Of a stretch of DNA of 64,000 nt, positions 60,282 to 64,000 are shown piece after piece. Positions within the stretch are counted from its first letter, which is position 1. Each line of letters begins with the position of its first letter. The notes under the pieces are model-generated. The model was not told the DNA's origin, ran no database searches, and saw only the letters and a list, made by a program, of their open reading frames with translations. Source of the stretch: Leishmania martiniquensis (taxonomy: Eukaryota; Euglenozoa; Kinetoplastea; Trypanosomatida; Trypanosomatidae); NCBI RefSeq assembly GCF_017916325.1, contig NC_090160.1:594001-658000 (forward strand), read 5' to 3'. Position numbers and translations under genes: made by a program.

Positions 60282-62030
60282 TCACAGAAGCGACGGCTCT
60301 TCGTCGATGGTGCGCCGCCACGCCGCCACTTCATGCATCGCTTTGGCCAGTGCCGTCATGCGCATAAAGAAGTCGATTGTGCGGGACTCCATGGAATAGG
60401 GGCACCCATCCATGGCAAGCGCATCGATCGCCACAGCGTCATCGCTGCCCTCCGCCTCCTTGCCTTCGCCGCTCCGCTCGTCGGCCACGCTTGGCGCTCC
60501 TCCACGAATAAAGCCACCCGCCCTCGCAGGCATCGGTACATCCACCTCGTACACGTCCCGCACCCGAATTCCGTCATGTGCTTCATCTGCGTAGCTCAAT
60601 GGCAGCTCCGTATCAGCCCGCAGGAGGCGATGATAGAGGACGTGCGCCACCTCCCACTTCCCCGTATTCACGACGTACACCATCCGCGTCGTGACATGGA
60701 AGGCTGGCTCTCGGCCTTCCAGCGGGCAAGCAGCCACCGCCCCGCTAAAATGCTCGAGCACCATCGCAACCTTCTCATCCACAAGCTCGGCGGTTGCCCA
60801 CCCCATCGCAAATCCAATAACTACCGGGGAGAAGCGCAAGACCGCTGACGTGGCGGCTGGCCCGTCCCCCTCTGCGTCTTCCCGCAGGAGCAGCTGAGGA
60901 GGATTACCAGCCACACTGGCATACGGCAGCACCACCGCGGCATACGTGCACACTGCACCGGACTCGAACTCGTCGATTAAGGACTCCTCCGCCTCGGAGA
61001 AGATAAGGGGCTTAAACATGTAGAGAAGGTGCCGCGTGCTGCATGCGGCGCTGGTGACAAGGCTCCGATCTACATGCGGAGCGCTGGATCGTTGCCAACC
61101 GAAACGCTCTGCGTTGAACATGAACAGGACATGGAAACTCAGCAGGAGCCGACTCAGCACCACGTTGATGCCTTCCGTCGACTCCCAGGTGCTGCGCAGA
61201 GTTGAGGTGGCACCGTTCAGCTCTGCGTCACCCACGAGATGAAAGCGCACCAGCGGGGCGAAGGAGTCGCACTCGGCGCAGTAGAAGACAATCAAGGGGC
61301 AGGCCACCGTTCCCAGCGAAGCCATGAAGCACACATGACGGCTAGCCTCTTCAGCCGCCACCTCGCAAGCTGCAAGGTGGGCATCGGACAACAGCTCACC
61401 TGCTGCGCCTTGGTCGCTGCTGCCGCTGCTGCTGCCTTCCATGAGGCGCAGGCACGCTGCGTGACGTCCTCGATGCTCCTCAAGATGCGCCCGCAGACTT
61501 GCAGCGTCGCGGTAGTCGACAACGACTGGCGGTGGCACCCCTCGCCCTGGCGGCGGCGCGCTCTCGATGCTCTGCTGGAAGCAGCGCAGACAGTGCACAT
61601 GGGGACCGTGACCGGACCCCGGAAGCGCTTCCCGCTTGTGTGCTTCCCGGGCATCGCAGCAGCGCACATCTGGGATGGTGTGGGCGTCAGGCTTAGGCCA
61701 GTAATAAGCCGCGGCGCCTTCCCGGGAGAGGTGGGCGCAGAGGGGAGGAAGCTGTGAGGACTTGGCGTTGACAGCGGTGCCCGCAGCCTCGGTGGCCCAC
61801 AGCCTGTGCTTGTAAGATGGAAACATGCGTTCTGCCTCGGCATGCGCGATGCCTAGCCGCGCTGCCATCATTTCGAGGAGCGCGATGTACTGCATCTCCG
61901 TGATGGGTGCGTCGTCGCCATCGCTTCCGCCGTCCGTCGGGCTCGATGCGGAGGCCGCATGAGGAGGAGGGACATCAAAGAGATGCAATACATCAGCCTT
62001 CTCGAAGGGGCTTGTGCCCGATTTCGACAT
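60282..62030 (-). CDS. Hypothetical protein with possible C2H2-like finger, copy C (intact, 582 aa)
   Basis: Same product as the other two copies. Start ATG 62,028-62,030; acceptor AG at 62,283-62,284. Confidence 0.85.
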   Translation of the reverse strand: MSKSGTSPFEKADVLHLFDVPPPHAASASSPTDGGSDGDDAPITEMQYIALLEMMAARLGIAHAEAERMFPSYKHRLWATEAAGTAVNAKSSQLPPLCAHLSREGAAAYYWPKPDAHTIPDVRCCDAREAHKREALPGSGHGPHVHCLRCFQQSIESAPPPGRGVPPPVVVDYRDAASLRAHLEEHRGRHAACLRLMEGSSSGSSDQGAAGELLSDAHLAACEVAAEEASRHVCFMASLGTVACPLIVFYCAECDSFAPLVRFHLVGDAELNGATSTLRSTWESTEGINVVLSRLLLSFHVLFMFNAERFGWQRSSAPHVDRSLVTSAACSTRHLLYMFKPLIFSEAEESLIDEFESGAVCTYAAVVLPYASVAGNPPQLLLREDAEGDGPAATSAVLRFSPVVIGFAMGWATAELVDEKVAMVLEHFSGAVAACPLEGREPAFHVTTRMVYVVNTGKWEVAHVLYHRLLRADTELPLSYADEAHDGIRVRDVYEVDVPMPARAGGFIRGGAPSVADERSGEGKEAEGSDDAVAIDALAMDGCPYSMESRTIDFFMRMTALAKAMHEVAAWRRTIDEEPSLL

Positions 62031-62763
62031 GTGGGGATGGTGAGGAGAAAGGTGACAAGGTTCGGTGCATCTGTGGCGTATGCCCGATTCGTGGTCGGCC
62101 CTGAAGATGGGCCCTTCGCGTGGCTATGTTCCGATTTCGACGGCTGCGGCCACTAGGCAACTTGCCTGCCTCCTCTCAACCCGGTGCGCGCGTGGAGCGA
62201 TACTGCCTGCACGCAGGTAGGGGCACTCGATTCGTACTGACGAGGCAGGTAACCTTACGCCCAGCTTGACATGAAATTCGCGCTGAAGGGGGGTGGGTGG
62301 GTGGTCAGGAGAGTTGGATTGGACGAGTGGGTCCATCGCCATCATCGCTGTTCACACACACACACACACTTACCGCTTTCTGCGCGTGCGTGTGGTTAGG
62401 GGGAGGACCTATGAGGGACATGACGCCGAACAGAAGTTTCTGCGCGATCTCCATCACAGCGGAATTGGGTGGAGGGTGGATCGCCACGGAGAGACCTCCT
62501 CGAGGGGTATGTGGGGGTGGCGGCTGCAGCGGTGCAACGGCAGCGACAATCGTCGTCGCCATCACCACCCCGATGCTCTCGACTGCGTTTCAGTTCCCTT
62601 CTGCACATCAAAACTCCGCAATCTGATACCATCACCGGACAAAAAAACAGCCGCGCTCACGTGTACATCCGCCCCTCCCTCTACACAGCTCAATCCTTCC
62701 CAATACGCTCGTGACACAGAAGAGAGGGCACACCAACACACCGCCTCTGCCCATCCGTCTACC

Positions 62764-64000
62764 TTACTTACAGCCGGTAACGAGGGTGCGCAGGCGGTTG
62801 AGAGCCGCTCCGATTTCAAAGACGCGTGGTAAAGCGGTGAATCCAGCTGGAAGGTAGCACGATGAGGTCTGCGGCTCCAGTCGCGCCTGCCGTAGTCGTC
62901 CTTCGCAGTTGTACACAAGGCGGCCCAAGTCGGAGAGGCCTGACGCTGGCGAGCCTACAGCTACAGCGGCATCAGTGTTCAGTGGCTTCAGCAGCGACGG
63001 CGGGTACTTTGGACAGGGTGCTGCCTCGCGCTGCCACTGGGCTGCAGTGGCGTCGCCGTTATCGTAGAGCATCGCGAGGCACTGCGCGATGGCGTTCAGC
63101 TGGCCTTCCTCTACGAGCTGCTCCAAAAGCGTCACGTTGATTTCCTCGTCACCCATGCGTATGCGATCCATACCGGAGCCGCTGACTTTGATGCCTCGCC
63201 GGCCTCCGCCGTAGCCCTCGTGGTGGTAATGCGGCTGCTGCTGCTGGCTCTGGCAACCAATCCTGCCGAAGGTGTCCGCGTACAGCAAGCACCGGCGAGG
63301 AGGCATACGAAACGCGGATGCTGCAGGCGGCGCTGCCGACTCCACAAGCCCAGCACCGTTCCCGCCAACACCCTCAATAGCAATTGCCCTGGCTCGTGCC
63401 GTGGCGTCTGTCACCTTGTACGTGCTCAGCACCAGGACAACATCTGCCATGGGAAAGTACTGGCCAGACCCTCCAACCACCATTATCACGGAGATGCCGT
63501 GATGATGAATGAGGTCACGTACGCGGTGCACGAAGCAGGTGATGGGCTCCTCTGTACGCGGGATGAGCTGCTCCATGAGCGGATCGCGATACATGAAGTT
63601 TGTCGCCGACGTGTCCTCGTCCAGCAACAGCGCCCTCGAGCCAAGCTCCAGAGCTTCCATGATGTTGGCGGCCTGACTAGTGCTTCCACTCGCGTCGGCG
63701 GTGGAGAAGGCAGTCGTGCTGGCGCGGTAAGGAATGTTTGTGATGAAAGGCGATATGTCTGTCCCGTGCACGGCGCGGCGGTCCTCGGCACGAATCTTGA
63801 CCGCTGTCGGGTCCGTAACGACAAAGGTGCGGCCATCGTCAGGCACGTGATTGTACACTCCGAGCTCCAGCGCACGCAGGAGTGTGGATTTGCCGTGAAA
63901 GCCACCACCGGCAATGAGGGTGAGGCCGAGCGGTAGACCAGCGCCGCTGAGAGAGCGTCCCGAGTAGGGTAGATGGAACGTGTGCCGCAGGGAATCGGGG
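62764..64000 (-). CDS. ABC-class ATPase (PF09818-like), copy C, C-terminal part (cut by window end)
   Basis: The last 410 or so residues of the 750-aa protein, in one open frame to the window edge. Walker A lies near 63,885-63,912 and Walker B near 63,612-63,630. The five- or four-G site that breaks copy A lies outside the window. Confidence 0.85.
   Translation of the reverse strand, partial: PDSLRHTFHLPYSGRSLSGAGLPLGLTLIAGGGFHGKSTLLRALELGVYNHVPDDGRTFVVTDPTAVKIRAEDRRAVHGTDISPFITNIPYRASTTAFSTADASGSTSQAANIMEALELGSRALLLDEDTSATNFMYRDPLMEQLIPRTEEPITCFVHRVRDLIHHHGISVIMVVGGSGQYFPMADVVLVLSTYKVTDATARARAIAIEGVGGNGAGLVESAAPPAASAFRMPPRRCLLYADTFGRIGCQSQQQQPHYHHEGYGGGRRGIKVSGSGMDRIRMGDEEINVTLLEQLVEEGQLNAIAQCLAMLYDNGDATAAQWQREAAPCPKYPPSLLKPLNTDAAVAVGSPASGLSDLGRLVYNCEGRLRQARLEPQTSSCYLPAGFTALPRVFEIGAALNRLRTLVTGCK

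Larger units (their letters stand above)
43955..64000. repeat. Copy C of the triplicated block (cut at left inside calpain, at right by window)
   Basis: Matches 21,537 onward. The first 1.4 kb (43,955-45,400) has many more one-base deletions in homopolymers than the rest; beyond about 48,320 the copy is nearly identical to A and B. The right end corresponds to about 15,688 of copy A. Confidence 0.93.

Noticed and set aside
1..64000. CRISPR arrays, tRNA or rRNA genes, bacterial-type operons
   Set aside because: No regularly spaced short repeats, no cloverleaf or rRNA-like segments found by eye; the repeats are microsatellites and the large block.

Overview
The window looks like nuclear DNA of a Leishmania-like trypanosomatid. 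All recognisable genes are intronless, GC-rich and on the minus strand, as in one polycistronic transcription unit. Most start downstream of a polypyrimidine tract followed by AG (trans-splice acceptor pattern), and the spacers carry CA/TG and TA microsatellites. A DUF1935-type calpain with an MGNGCC N-terminus also fits trypanosomatids. I cannot name the species.

The dominant fact is that one gene block appears three times. In transcription order (right to left) the unit is: ABC-class ATPase, 582-aa protein with a possible C2H2 finger, IKS1-like kinase, small 248-aa ORF, 545-aa hypothetical protein, NSUN6-like RNA m5C methyltransferase, Rab3GAP catalytic-subunit homologue, calpain-like peptidase. 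Copy A is 1-16,272 (Rab3GAP cut by the window start, ATPase cut at 16,272). Copy B is 19,956-42,614, the only complete unit. Copy C is 43,955-64,000 (calpain cut at 43,955, ATPase cut by the window end). A-to-B spacing is 25,918 bases and B-to-C about 22.4 kb.

The copies differ almost only by one-base changes in homopolymer runs, and different genes are frame-broken in different copies: kinase in B; ATPase, 248-aa ORF and 545-aa protein in A; Rab3GAP in all three at partly different sites. One clear substitution was seen (NSUN6, copy A). This, with the ragged ends, suggests either a very recent tandem amplification with unpolished consensus or a false duplication by the assembler. The NSUN6 frame break is different: it is at the same place in all three copies.

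Between A and B (16,273-19,955) and between B and C (42,615-43,954) lie non-coding stretches of odd composition: an AT-richer part (about 17,300-18,230), a G/T-skewed homopolymer-rich island (about 18,230-19,160) and an A/C-skewed piece (about 43,640-43,954). I recognise no gene there.

The genes do not form one pathway. They are typical unrelated neighbours in a trypanosomatid directional cluster: RNA modification, Rab regulation, signalling, and membrane-anchored calpain. I found no convincing new defence, mobile or RNA-guided system. The most useful leads are the triplication, the shared NSUN6 frameshift and the anomalous junction sequences.
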